DNA from: Prorocentrum cordatum
Lineage: Eukaryota; Sar; Dinophyceae; Prorocentrales; Prorocentraceae
Direction: 5' to 3'
DNA: 64,000 nucleotides
Assembly: GCA_963575745.1 (NCBI GenBank)
Contig: CAUYUJ010010446.1
Coordinates: 543,501 to 607,500, forward strand
The notes beneath the pieces are model-generated. The model was not told where the DNA came from. It saw only the letters and a list, made by a program, of their open reading frames with translations, and made no database searches. A program made the translations under genes and the position numbers. Shown here piece by piece: positions 20,609 through 31,965 of the stretch (its first letter is position 1; the number at the start of each line of letters is the position of its first letter).

Positions 20609-20879
20609 ATGTTCCGCATCTGCCTCAGCCCTGCCGCCTCCTCCAACCAACCGAGAGCGTCTGACCCGAAAGTCCAGCTGCGTTTCGGCACGCAAGACTG
20701 CAGGCCCAGGAACATAGGGCTGCGGTGGTCATTCACCAACTTGGGGTGGTTCCTCCGTGCGGGAAGCGGCGAGGATAAAGTCCCTGACGTCCAGGCGTCG
20801 TGAACGTCTCCCTCCCCCTCCCCTCGCCTCACCTTCCCTTCCTCCCTCCCTCCCTCTTCCCTCCCGCCCCCGCTCAAGC

Positions 20880-21730
20880 CACAAACAACGCAGGCCATAG
20901 ACTGCGCCACAGGTTGAAACATATATCCCGCCTGGCTCCCCGCAAACGCCCGAACACCGAATCGCGATTTCCTCACTCTATATATGTTCCAAAGGTTGCA
21001 CCATAAATTATGCCAAACACCGCGAACCCTGTGAATCGCGACTTCCCCGCCATGCCGTCTACCAGTTGCGCCACAAATTGCGCAAAACACTAGACATCAT
21101 ACGGGATCGCGATCTGCCGACTCTGGGCCAGCTGTCCGTAGGTTGCGCCACAGGTTGCGTTACAGGTTGCGCCAAACACCCCGTTCCCCAACGACTCGCG
21201 ATCTCCCCGCCCTGACTACCCACTAGACGATCCCAACCTAACCCAAAGACCCGAATTTCGGTTTGGAAGGGGTACGGGTTCCACACGTGTTTGTTCGATG
21301 TTTTCCGACCCCCCCCCGCTGGTAATGAAGAGCAAACTGGGGCCTGCCAGTTGGGCTGGGGTGCTTTGGTTGGTGGTGACGCTCTGTCTACCTTCCATAG
21401 GTTGTGCCCTAGCTTGCGCCAGAAATCAAGTGAAATACCGAATTGCCAATTCCCCACTGTCTACCATAGGTTGCGTCAAAGGTCGTGCCACACATTGTGC
21501 AAGACACCCCGCACCCTGCGTCGCGATTTCACCATTTTGTCGACCATCCGTAGAATGTGCCATACATTTCGTCAGGTCCTCCGCGCCCTACAGCGACTCG
21601 CGATTCCCCTGTCATGTCTGCCTTTTCATCGGTTGCGCTGCAGACTGCGCTGGACACCCCGTGCCCTCTGAATTGCAAGCACGCCGCCGTCTACATACTA
21701 TGATGAGTGCCGCAAGTCGCGCCAGACGCC
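20880..21730. repeat. ~70-95 bp GGTTGCGCCACA minisatellite, about nine copies
   Basis: The core AGGTTGCGCCACAGGTTGCGC with CAAACACCCCG and then TCGCGATTTCCCC recurs at about 20895, 20993, 21066, 21132, 21400, 21469, 21551, 21630 and 21708. Copies are diverged, and a roughly 200-base stretch (21210-21400) separates two groups. A 429-codon plus frame (21298-22587) runs through the second group and beyond. Because it starts inside this repeat I do not call it a gene. A related repeat lies at 60300-60645. Confidence 0.75.
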
Positions 21731-22599
21731 ACACGCCGCGCTTTGCTGGCCACGCGTGGCTGAATCGCGGTTTCCCACTCTGTAAGATGGCCTCTGAGAG
21801 TTCCCAAGGCCAAGATGGACCCCAAAACGGCTCCAGTTGGCCACAGGATGGCGCCGCGATGGCGCTGGGATATCCCAAGGAAGCTCCCGATATGCGAACA
21901 CATGCGCAAACCAATCATTGTTTTGATGCGCTTGGTACTCGCACCCTTAACGCGTCAGATGATGAAACGGGCCCCATAATCCTCAAGACGGGCAAGCAAA
22001 CACACATGCCGAAGTTCGGATACAGATGCGATCGCTTTTGCTTGAGATGCAACACGGACCAGCGACGCACCCATAGGCCACATAGTAGCAATTACTCGAA
22101 TACCAATCTTCGAATGCTAAAGAGGTGGAGCCAGAGGCGTGGGTGCAACTTTCAATTGGCGCGTCGCCTGGGCCCAACTGGCAATCGGGCGGCCCCGCGC
22201 TCGCCATCGCCGCCCAAATTGCGCAACGCAGATTCCCGCTCGGGCATTGCAATTTACGCCTGGTCCTGCCCCGCTGTTCACTCTGAACATGAACTCGCGA
22301 CGCCCCAGCCAGACCCCCCATCGACCCCCCCCCCCCTTCCCACCCCTGACAAACAAAACAAAGCGCGCGCACTCGTTCCTCAAAAACCGTGCACCGTCCA
22401 GATTCACTTGAAGAAAAATAAACACACGTCACGCGCGCGGCGTCGCCCGCGCGCGCCGGAATCCTCGGGCCATTTTAAATCTCGCAAAGGGTTTCAATAT
22501 CGAGGCCCTCGAAAACAAGTCAAAGGCCAATGGTTTTGGAACGCGACTCGTCAGGGCGAAAACGCGCGCCCTTGCGACATATGGTGAAAACCGCAAGTT
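21731..22599. other. Unique sequence with open plus frame, no gene recognised
   Basis: The plus frame from 21298 stays open to 22587 and ends in a basic, Lys/Arg-rich stretch (QIHLKKNKHTSRARRRPRAP). No family is recognised. A run of C at 22326-22336 and CG-rich words near 22430-22460 lead into the CG-rich repeat family downstream. Confidence 0.35.
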
Positions 22600-25090
22600 G
22601 CTCTACATTTCCACCAGTTGAAACCGCGCGGGATTTTCGCGCCCGCGCGCCGAGATCATTCGAGCACCCTTTGCGCGCTTGCTAGGGAGAGAAGAGAGGT
22701 GGGGGCGCGATCCCTCTCGAATAGTACCACGCGCGCCACTCGCGCGCGTCGGCCGCGCGCGCGCCGAAATCCTTTCGCGACCGTCGTCGCCGACGCGCGG
22801 ACGGTCTATCATCATCATTATTGTGACCAGCATCGGCGTCTGCATTGGCCTTGCCGTCGTCGTCGCCATCATCGTCACAATCATCGATACTATCATTGTC
22901 GCGCCCCCTGTTGCCGACGCCAACATGGCGCCGCGCCCGCCCGAGTCGCCGACGCGGGCTGACGCGCCCGCGCGCCAGCGCGGCCTGTGATACGCGACGG
23001 GGCGCGCCCAGCTGCCAGCGCCACTGTTGCCGCGTCTGCCGCGCCAATCTAGCCGGCAACTCTGCGCGCCAGCTTGCGCGCGCTAGCGCGGCCGCAGAGC
23101 GGCCGCGGTCAGGCGCCAGCCAGCGCCCAGCAGTCATTACAATCGCCGCCACATTGGTTTCGAAGGCCATGTTGCGGGTGGGCGAGCCAGATGACTGCGC
23201 GAGCAATAAAGTTGGCAACTTCAAATTGCGCTCGGAAAATGGCCCCTGGTGGGCCCCCCCTGCCAGGCGGAAAATAAACGCTATATCCCCCCCCGCCCCT
23301 TCCCAGAATTCCCCCCCCTGGCGCGCCGTGCAATCGCTCATTTGCAAGTGCTTTCGCGCCGCCCCGGCCGGCCCCGCGTCGAGCCCCCCCCCCCCCCCCC
23401 TCCCCCCCCGCGCGCCCCCGCTCCAGATAATCCCCGTCGGGCGACGCGACGCGCGCGCGCTCGCTCGCCAAAAATCACGCGGGTTCGACCCCCCCCACCC
23501 CGCGACAAATATTCAAAATCAGCGCTCGCGCGGCGTCGCGCGCGCGCGGGCGCCCCCCCAAAACCCCGGCTGTCGCGCGGATTAAGTCGAGGTCTCCGAG
23601 CCCACGCAAAACCTCCGGAACATGACCTGTCAAATTTTGCGCGGGCGCCCAATGGCCATGAAGGCCGCGAAGGCCACGCGTTCGCTCGTTGACTTGCATC
23701 GCGCGGGCGCCCCGCGAGCGGATGCCGAAATCATTCGAGCGCCCTGGCGCGCTCGCCCGCGGGGGGGGGGCGCGGCCGCATCGCGCGAGGCCGCGCGGGC
23801 CAGTCGCGTCTGTCGGCCGAGCGCGCGCCGAAATCTGAGAAAAATCTTCGTCGCCGACGCGCGGGCGCCATCGTCGTCATCGGCGCGACCAGCGTCGGCG
23901 TCTGCATTGGCCTTGCCGTCGTCGTCGCCGCCGTCGCCATATTCGCTGCTGCCGCAATCGCGCCCGCCTGGGCGTCGACAACGCCATGCCGCCGCGCCCG
24001 CTCGAGTCGCGGACTCGCACTGAGGCGCCCGCGCGTCGCGGCTCGGCCTGCGGGACCTAGCCACCTAGCCGGCCGCTCTGCGCGCGGGCAAGCAATGGAT
24101 TTGACGAATTCAAGTTGTGCGGGGTGAGAACAGCGAATAAGTTGCGCGACATTGACTCCTGCGTTCGCAAACAGACTTGGGATCCACCGCCGCCGCGAGG
24201 ACTGGTTTGCCCATTCCCCCTGGGGGCGCGCAATTCCCACGCGATCCTTCCCCCATCGCCCCCTCGAAGCGCGAATTCAGATCGCCCCAGCCAGGCCGGC
24301 ATCGACTGCCCCCCCCATCGCCCTCGCCAAATACTGCGACGCTCCGCGCGCGCCACCTCGAACAAATAAGAACGCGCAAACAATCCCCCGCGAACGCAAA
24401 AACAAGAGTGCACGCGCGCGCGCGCCGGCGCGAGCGCGTGCCGAAATCCATTTTAAAACAACCTTTCCGCTCGCGTTCCAAAATCGAAGTTCCCGAACGC
24501 AATTTGAAACGCGTTGCCTGCGCGCTTTTGCAGATTCCAAAGACGGCCATCGGAATTCGCAGAAGTCATCGAGTGCAACCACGCGGGCCCCCAATGCGCG
24601 CACGTCGACATCACTCGAACGCCCGCGCGCGCGCCGAGGAGAGCGCGACGCGCGACGCCTGTCAAATGGTGCCGCGCGAGCCACTCGCGCCCAGCGGCCG
24701 CGGGCGAGCATCGAAATCCTTCCGCTGCGTTCATGGCGGGCGCGCGCGCCCGCCATCGTCGTCACCGGCGCGATCAGCATCGGCGCCGTCAATGACCTGG
24801 TCGTCGGCGTCGCCGCCGTCGCCGCCACTATTATCATCGCGTCTGCCGTTGCCGATGCCAGCGTGGAACGGAAGCGCCCGCGCGTCGGCGCGGCCTGCGA
24901 GACGCCGTAGGAAGCCCCCCGCGGCGAGCGCCGCCGCGCCCGCGTCGGTCGCGCCAACCTAGCCGGCCGCTTCGCTCGCGATCCCGCGCGCCAGCGCGGC
25001 CGCTGCGATGGGCCAGCCAGCGCCGAGCAATCGCCGGGCGCCGCCGCCGCGCCGCTGACCCCGCGCGCCCGGCCAGGGCGCCGCGATGCT
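22600..25090. repeat. CG-rich ~1 kb repeat family, three tandem copies
   Basis: Each copy has, in order: a GATCATTCGAGCRCCC-like segment; a CG-alternating stretch ending CGCCGAAATCC; a GTCGTC/GCCGTC core with ATCGGCGTCTGCATTGGCC in the first two; and a tail with ATGGCGCCGCGCCCGCCCGA. Cores lie near 22800-22930, 23865-23990 and 24750-24880, so spacing is about 1065 and 890. The plus frame of the core reads as a hydrophobic segment (SIGVCIGLAVVVA in copy 1, SVGVCIGLAVVVA in copy 2, SIGAVNDLVVGVA in copy 3), probably because the triplets expand as GTC, GCC and ATC. A fourth copy lies at 56970-57480. Alternating CG runs give Z-DNA potential. Confidence 0.75.
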
Positions 25091-25218
25091 CAAGAGCCTC
25101 CCTGACAGAGTCAACGATTAGGCGCCATTCGCGCGCCTCGGGCATCCCCTCGGGCCCTCGGGCTGGCGCGGGCGGAGACGCAGAAGGGGGAGACCGCGAT
25201 CGCTGGACTTCCAGTCGG

Positions 25219-27880
25219 TCAATCTTGGAGCCCCCTGGCGAACAGAGAAAGGAACCCTGGTCTCGATGGCAGAGGCCGAGGAGAGCGGGGAGAACGCCCC
25301 GTCAATCGCAATGCAGGTTTGACGCGCCGGCAGAACTTCGCAGGCATGGCTGACGCCGCCCCCACCATTCCATGATCAAAGAGAACCCACCTTCCAAGAG
25401 GGCCGACGCCGCCGACCACGGCCCTCAACTCTTCCCGGCGCCTCGGGGCGAAGCAGGGAATCATGTGCGACGTCGGCGACGTGGGGAACTCCGACTGGCA
25501 AGACAGCGCCCAAGTCTCTCGCCCTCGCGAGCCCACCTGGCCGCCGCCCGCGCACCAGGCCTGGCGTGCGCGGCGCCGATGCTGAGCGCTCTAACCTGTG
25601 AGTATTAAGGAACGCTTGATCTGGCGGCCGCCTGAAGCCATCGGCGAAACCGACGCGCTCAAGAGACGCGGCGCGGAGCACGGGCGCCATAATCGAGGTC
25701 CGCGGAAGGTGCCCCACTTGGGATGGCGAGTTCCATGGCGCAAGGCATGCTCCTCCCCCGCTGGATTCCGCAACGCTGAAGAAGACGCGATGATCGCATG
25801 TGGACTGACACACACACACACACACAGCTTTGGCGTCGAGCGCGGCTGCGTAAATTTCTCCAGGGCGATCGCAGCGCAGGCGGATGGCGCGGCGCCGGTC
25901 TCCCGAGCGCGGCCGCCGTGAACGTAGATGCAACAACAAAGGCCTCTGGCATTCCAAGACACCGCCATGCGAGCCTCATCTTGCTGCCGGGGCCACAGCT
26001 GCTTGGCCAAGGCCACGACCGCGAGCGTGCGTCTAATGCGGCGACGGCCCATGCCCATCCAGGAGACGCGCGCCCGGCCCCAGTAAAGCCTCGGAGTGTC
26101 ACTGTCTCCTCGCCCCGCCGCCACAACGATCGGGGCGCCGTCCGCATGAACCGCGCCACGCTCGGGCATTGCCCACCACTGCCGTCCATAGGCCGCAGCC
26201 TAACAGATAGCTGCGAGCCTCCTGGGCTGCTGTTATCGACGAGTTGGGGGACTTCCCCGCACCAGCAAACAGCCCATCTTGAGCACCATGCGTCCGTTCC
26301 GCCGAGAAACGACTCCACTGACATGACGGGAGTCGAAAGGCCTTTGCCAGCGAGCTAATTTTCACCTGCGGGGCCGCCCTTGGCCTCCACCAGAGGACGA
26401 CTCGAGGCACCTCTCCTGTGAATCTGCACGTCCCCACCATCTACTTGCGCATCCTCCAGCCATGGTCGGGTAGCATCTTGGCCCCCAGCGAGAATCACAG
26501 TAGCAAAACCACTGTTCAAGAACATGTTGGGATGGGGGTGTCTGACGAACCCCGCCAACCTGGCGATGTCCACGCACGAATGCTTCTCTTCAACTTGCGC
26601 CACCCTTTCATTAATGCGACCGGTATAAGCCTGCAGAGCTTTGCTGGCATCCTTCAAGAGATCTCCAAGTTCTGTTGGCCACGCTGGAGAGCAACAGCGG
26701 AAACATCATGTCCACCCACCCTCCTGATCGTAGGAACGAAGTGTCACTGGAACTGGGAAGTGATCGAATCCTGCGCCGCGAGCGTCGTTCTGTTGGCCAC
26801 AGCCTGAGCCTGAGTAGCAAAAGCGGTGGTGTGAGCCTGGGCTTGCGTAGCCACCACGCGGGTGGTGCACTGGTCCCATGCACAGTGCGGGGCGCCATCA
26901 GGGAGGCAACCTGAACCGCAGAACCGCCCAGCGTCGCCGCAACATCGTCCTCAGCGATGGGCGCATGTGCTCCCTCAGCAGATGATGGAAAATCAAAGCA
27001 TAATGAAAGCCTCTGGGATCAACTGCAGCATGGCCACTCGCGGAAGCAGCACGGGAGTCGGAAACAAGACGAGAGCCAGACGTGTCCCTCGCATCAGCAC
27101 CGTTACCATAGTGAGGACAAGCAGGAGGGGCTCCCAATCCAGCAGCTGCTGTCGCCCAAGGGCCATGATGACCACCACGACGGTCGCCAGAAACCTCCAG
27201 CGTAGGCGAAAGAATGAGACTTCGGAAACTATCAGAAAACTATCCCGCTCCATCTCGCAATCCGCATCCGCAAATGGCAATCGAAGAGCTGCATCAGCCG
27301 CGCGTTGCCGCAAACGCTCCTCTACCCGACTCCCAACACCCTGGTCATCATATCCATCTGCTCGGGCATGAACATCAACATCGACATCACGGCGACCTCC
27401 TATACGACGACGCTGAGGCCGACGACATTAGTTCGGAGAGGGACGCTCAAAAGTATGCCCACGACGAGAGCGACGGCCATAGCGATTGGCAATCTCCTCC
27501 TCAGAGCTGCTGTGCACTTCGCGTCGACGGTTCTCTTCATCAGAGAGAGAAAAAGAGAGAGAAAGAGAGAGAGAGAGAAAGAGCGAGAGAGAGAGAGAGA
27601 GAAACAAAAAAAAGGAAGAAAAAACAGAGAAAGAGAGAGAAAGAGAGAGTGATCCCTCTTGTCACCTTCACCACGCCTCCGCTGCCGAGTACCAGAGCGA
27701 GAAGGATGAGGGCGGTCGCAAGGAGCAGGACCCATGCCAAGAAGAGAAGAAGAGCTGGCCAGCACGAGAAAAGGCGAGAAGGGCATCGAAACGCCCGCGG
27801 GGCGGGGTGCGGCTGCCCTGAAATGGGTGCAATCTGCCTCGGATCAGATGTCTCCACGGGCCCGCTGTGGAACTGAACAT
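25219..27880 (-). pseudogene. Element C ORF1-like and endonuclease-start coding remains
   Basis: Coding signal is scattered over all minus frames. After the ATG at 27880 a 70-residue frame has no known motif. Around 26570-26890 one frame reads TTRVVATQAQAHTTAFATQA and on into LKDASKALQAYTGRINERVA, a likely coiled coil. In frame 25591-26169 the sequence MAVSWNARGL at residues 68-77 is the classic start of an EEP endonuclease domain. The following residues are disturbed by a CA repeat that reads CVCVCV. Further endonuclease motifs are not clear; HMIPCFAPRRRE in frame 25219-25536 may be a worn remnant. The protein is not functional as it stands. Confidence 0.5.
27540..27655. repeat. (GA)n microsatellite
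   Basis: GA dinucleotides with AAAA interruptions run for about 115 bases. Frames over it read as Arg/Glu repeats on plus and Ser/Leu repeats on minus. Confidence 0.95.
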
Positions 27881-27902
27881 CTTGAGCCAAACTGGCTACG
27901 GA
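27881..27902 (-). other. Dinoflagellate spliced-leader relic (21/22)
   Basis: On the minus strand the sequence reads TCCGTAGCCAGTTTGG then CTCAAG. It differs from the dinoflagellate SL only at base 11, T to G. An ATG follows immediately (27880-27878) with no splice donor. This marks the 5' end of a retro-inserted, trans-spliced message. Confidence 0.92.
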
Positions 27903-29225
27903 AGAGGGGGAGGGCCAGAAGAAGCAGGAGAGAAAAATAGGATGGTGATCGGGAGGACCAGGAGGATGAGACTAGGTAGGAGTTCGCAAGATATCCAGAC
28001 CCTCGCCCGTGATGTAGCGCCCCTTGTCGCTGCGAAGTACATAGCAGCTGCAGCAGCAGTGGCAGAAACATTGGCCCAGCCATCCAGGAGGGACGGACAC
28101 AGCGAAGGGGAAGGAAACTCAAATTGGTTCCTCCTGATGCACCTTCTTGCGAATTGGATATTCTATGGAAGCAGCAGAAAAATGAGTGCAGAACGCTTGG
28201 GGGGGGGGACCTGTTCCGCCCAAGGCATGGCGAACCTGGACAACCAGCAACTGCAACCTCCACGGGCTGTCGGAGAATGGTGCTCAACAACATGAGTGTT
28301 GGCAGCAATGGAGCTCCGAATGTCAATCGGAGGCGCGCCCCGGGGCGGGGGGCAGAGGGGCGGGCCTTCCCAGGAGGCTCAGAAAGCTCCCGGCCTTCTG
28401 GAAAGTTTTCTGGGCCTTCTCTAACGCCCGCGGCCTTCTGAGAAGGCCGGCCCCATCTCAATTTTCCCTCGGCACGCCGTCGACGTAAGGCATGGTTGCG
28501 CACGGACAGTCCCCGGATCAAGTCCTGGCCGGCTGGCCTCACAGGCCCCCACAGTAGTCCTGGAACACCCACCCTGGGGCGCGGAACACCTGAGTGGCGC
28601 CGCCGAAGGCGGCGCTGGGATGTTGAGCCCGCTCTGGGCAAATCACTGGGGAGGTTGTTGACGCCAGCCAAGACTACCTCGGTGGGGTTGTCTGTGCGCA
28701 GCCCCAAAAGCCTTGCCAGATGCCCCGGCTCCTCCTCCTCCCGAGAGCAACCCAGACTTCCGACGATTGTATTTTCGAGACTCGGGGCACCCAGAACTCT
28801 CCACCATTTTCCTGTCACCGGCGTTTCATCCTGAGTCTCTTTGTACGGTCCCAGGTCCAGAAAAAAAGCCTCCAGAGGCCGAACATGCGTTGTTCAAAGT
28901 AAGACTCTAGATTGTCCAATCTCTGGAGTTTGGGAAGAAGGCTGGAGTTGGCTCCTGAGCATGTACTGCGCAAGCCAGGTCAGCGGATTGAACGGGACCT
29001 TCGAGTGAGGAGGCCCATCTGCTGTCGTCGCCTGGGCGCTCGCTGGCTCAATCCTCCAACGCCGTATGTCCTTCCTCTTTCGGTTCCTTCTCCTCCTCCT
29101 CCTCATTATCCTTCTCATTATGTTTCCCACCTCCTGATCTAAATTCCATGTTTGACGACCACAAGATCTCACAAGTAACCATTGCATTCCGTGGCGATGC
29201 GCGGCAGAGACTGGCCAGCTTCTTA
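27903..29225. other. Upstream of the element C leader; no gene recognised
   Basis: A 324-codon minus frame (27844-28818) reads straight through the SL, so it is not a natural gene end, and it has no ATG start in its first part. Near 28430-28450 there is a palindrome, GGCCTTCT-G-AGAAGGCC, and GGCCTTCT words recur between 28350 and 28440. A minus frame at 28894-29349 has a helical basic stretch but no known motif. Confidence 0.4.
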
Positions 29226-30260
29226 AATTAAAGCAGCATCCCAGAAGAAAAAAACACCAGCAAGAAGAGGAGAAGGGAGAACGAGGAGTAGGAAGAAGAG
29301 GAAGAGGAAGGAGGGAAGGAGACCACGGTGCACGCAGACGATCGGCCACGTGGCCGTGACAGCGGGGGGAGGAAGAGAACTATAGCGTCGACGATGCCGT
29401 CCAACTGGCTGGCACCACAAAGTTGGCACCACGATTCCGTCAGAGAGGGAGGAGGCAGAGAAAGGAGGAGGAAAGCGGGGAGAGGGCAGACGCGAAGGAG
29501 GGCGGACAAACTTGATCTACATGCCATGAAAGACCGCGACCCACAGTGAATGAAACAGATCGAAGGGCGGAGACCGCCGGCGAACGAGTACCATCGAGGC
29601 GAATCAGTAAGTTGAACAAGTGAGGAGGAGGGGAAGGAGGAGGAGGAGGACGAGGAGGAGGAGGAGGAGGACACAACGCTGCACGCGGAGTCGGGGCGGC
29701 CCCCCCCCGTAGCGGCCAGCGACACAGGGCGGCCTGTCGACGTCCTCCCTGTGTTGCAGCCAAGGCAAGCGCCAATTGAAAACTCGGCGTGCGCCTCATG
29801 CGGTGAGGCACGCCGCTTGATGCAACCCTTCTGGTTGCCCTGGAGACCGGGGGAGCCATGAACGACCACGAGCTCACCCCGCCTGCGCAGGGGCGTGCAG
29901 AGAGCTACGAAAAGGACTGCCCGCAGCGCCCCGCCAGCCCCCTGACGGGCATGGCAGGGGAGAACAGTGAGGGGGGGGGAGGAGGCAAGACGGGGCGGAG
30001 GACGGAGGAGGGAAGAGAGAAACATCGCCCTCGACGAGCGTCTCGGCTGCCTCACGGGACCTCCGGCCAGCCCGAAAAAACTGCACCATGGTTAAACCTG
30101 GAGGAGGGGAGGAAGGGAGGGGGGGCGGAGGACGGAAAAGGGAGGGGAGGATCATCGCCCTCGTCGAGCGTTTCGGCCGCCTCACGTGTAACGGCTCTCG
30201 ATTGCAACGCTTGCCCTCGTGCTGGAACTCCACGTAGGCGCCCGGCAAGTCCCCCAGCGT
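29226..30260. repeat. Purine-rich sequence with a ~130 bp direct duplication and (GGA)n
   Basis: GGA/GAA-rich tracts occupy 29250-29320 and 29633-29672. A segment of about 125 bases with GAGGGCGATG and a GAGGCRGCCGARACGCTCG end (read on minus) is present twice, at about 29920-30055 and 30060-30190. Minus frames read as Ser/Pro/Leu and are repeat shadows. Confidence 0.6.
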
Positions 30261-30834
30261 CAAGCGGCCTGTCCTAACCTAGATCATGTCTCCTGCTGCC
30301 CATATCATCCTTCTCCTCCTCCTCCTCCTCTTCCTCCTCCTCCTCCTGGATGCTGAGGCTCAGTAGTCTAACACATGAGGAAACCAGGGCGTTCTGCAGT
30401 AGGCGTGCGCGTAGGATTCGGGGGCTCTTGCAGGTTCAGTGGGCTCGGATTTTCCTTCAGTCTGTTCTCTCCTGGTTGCCCCACCTCCAGAGACACCAGG
30501 ACTCCTTATTATATCAATTCTTTTCTGGAACAGGGAGCGGACTGGGTAGCCAGCCAGCGCCGCCAGTGGATTTCCCCAAACAGCTGTAGCAGTAAGACTT
30601 TCACTCGTAGTGCGAGGGGCAGGGTGATCCGCTGGGACAACGGGTGGGCTAAGAAGTTCGACCCCGGTGGCTCCAGAGATCCCCAGACCTTGCATGCCCT
30701 CTCCCTCCGCCTCCTGTCTCCCCTCGGTGGCAAGGATGAGGTTCCTGCACGCTAAGCTTCCAGCTTTCGTTCTCATGGGGCAGTCAGGGGTCCGCTTTGG
30801 GAAGCGCCTCACTCACTCACTCACTCCTGCTCCT
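30261..30834. other. No gene recognised; short CCT tract
   Basis: A CCT/CTC microsatellite lies at 30310-30348. The remainder has overlapping frames of up to 150 residues, with no motif I can name. Confidence 0.4.
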
Positions 30835-31396
30835 CATCACCATCGCCATCGCCATCAACCGTATCAACATCAACAGCAGCATCATTACCATCATCATCAG
30901 CATCATCGGCATCAATATCATCATCATCATAATTAGCAGCATCATCGTAATCATCATCATATTCATAATCAACATCAACATCATCCTCATCAACATCATC
31001 ATCATTATCATTATGATAATGATCATGATCAACATCATCACCATCATCATCACCACAACTACTTTCATCATCATGATCACCACCACTTCCGTCAACGTCA
31101 CCACCACAATCATCACCGCCATCGTACTCATAACCGTAGGCATCATCAGCATCGTCATCAGCAGCATCATCATAAGCATCATCCCCACCATCACCACCAC
31201 CATTATCATGGCTTAATCCACATCATCGAAATCGTCATCATCATCATCGCCACATTCGTCAACATCACCACCACCACCATTCAGCATCAAAATCATCACC
31301 CTCGAGCGCATAATCAGCATCACCATCATCAACATCATCATTCACAGCATCACAATCAGCATCATCATCGGTATCAGTATCAGTCTCATCATCATT

Positions 31397-31447
<51 letters not shown>

Positions 31448-31545
31448 GTCATTACCACCACCACCATCACCATCACCATCACCATCGTCATCATCATCAT
31501 CATCATCACCATCATCATCAGCGCCAACTCAATCATCAACATCAT
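30835..31545. repeat. Long degenerate (CAT)n microsatellite
   Basis: About 700 bases of CAT triplets with CAA, CGT, CAG and CAC variants; the purest part lies at 31390-31450. Poly-Ile and poly-Met frames are repeat translations. Confidence 0.95.
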
Positions 31546-31678
31546 CATCGCCCTGCTCCTCCTCCACATCTTCCTCCCACGTATCTGTGATTATTCATCC
31601 CTCCTCCCGGCTTCTTAGCGCTGCCACCGATGATACCCCCAATACTTCGCCGTTCCCAGCCCGTGCGCACCCTGCCCT

Positions 31679-31700
31679 CCCGTAGCCTTGTTGGCTCAAA
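31679..31700 (+). other. Diverged spliced-leader-like sequence (18/22)
   Basis: CCGTAGCCTTGTTGGCTCAA is followed by A. Against the dinoflagellate SL it differs at the variable first base, at bases 9 and 11 of the invariant part, and at the final G. An 18 of 22 match is unlikely by chance in 64 kb and fits an older SL relic on the plus strand. No coding sequence is recognisable downstream. Confidence 0.5.
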
Positions 31701-31759
31701 TTGTTCCTGCACGCCGCTTCCGCCGCGGGACGTCGGCGGCGAGCTACAAAGGGAATGCG

Positions 31760-31965
31760 TTCGTCTGGGGACTTGGGGCCCCCCGGAGGGCACCCTTAGG
31801 CTCTCCTGGGCTCCCAGCGCCCTCTTGGGCCGTCTTCGCGCTCTCTGGGACCGTCTTGGGCCGTCTTGAAGCCGTCTTGAAGCCGTCTGGATCTGCCTTG
31901 GGCTCTCTTGGTGCGCTCTGCGTTCCTCCTGGGCTCTCTTGGGGAGTCTTGCCCCCCGCCCTCTG
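31760..31965. repeat. CTCTTGGGCCGTCTT minisatellite
   Basis: Words such as TCTTGGGCCGTCTTG and CTCTTGGGCNCTC repeat every 10 to 20 bases. Read on the other strand this is the CCCAAGAGGCC repeat seen at 2880-2960 and 39520-39725. Confidence 0.7.

Larger units (their letters stand above)
25150..27902 (-). mobile_element. Element C: SL-headed non-LTR retroelement remnant
   Basis: The minus strand begins with an SL relic (27902-27881) followed at once by ATG. Downstream come a Cys/Gly region, a helical Gln/Ala stretch and then the endonuclease opening SWNARGL at 25959-25939. The layout parallels element B, but no RT, zinc motif or RNase H is visible before the CG-rich repeats begin near 25090, so the 3' half is missing or unrecognisable. 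Frames are broken throughout, and a GA microsatellite (27540-27655) and a CA microsatellite (25808-25825) have expanded inside it. Confidence 0.55.

Noticed and set aside
21298-22587. 429-codon plus-strand open frame
   Set aside because: It starts inside a minisatellite that contributes its first third, has no recognisable domain, and its composition follows the underlying repeats.
27844-28818. 324-codon minus frame
   Set aside because: It runs through the element C spliced leader and ends just past it, has no ATG at its start, and its composition is uneven. It looks like a chance frame across a junction.
30797-31216. Poly-Ile/poly-Met frames that resemble membrane proteins
   Set aside because: They are translations of the CAT microsatellite. 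The same applies at 5136-5360, 6430-6935 and 63460-63735.
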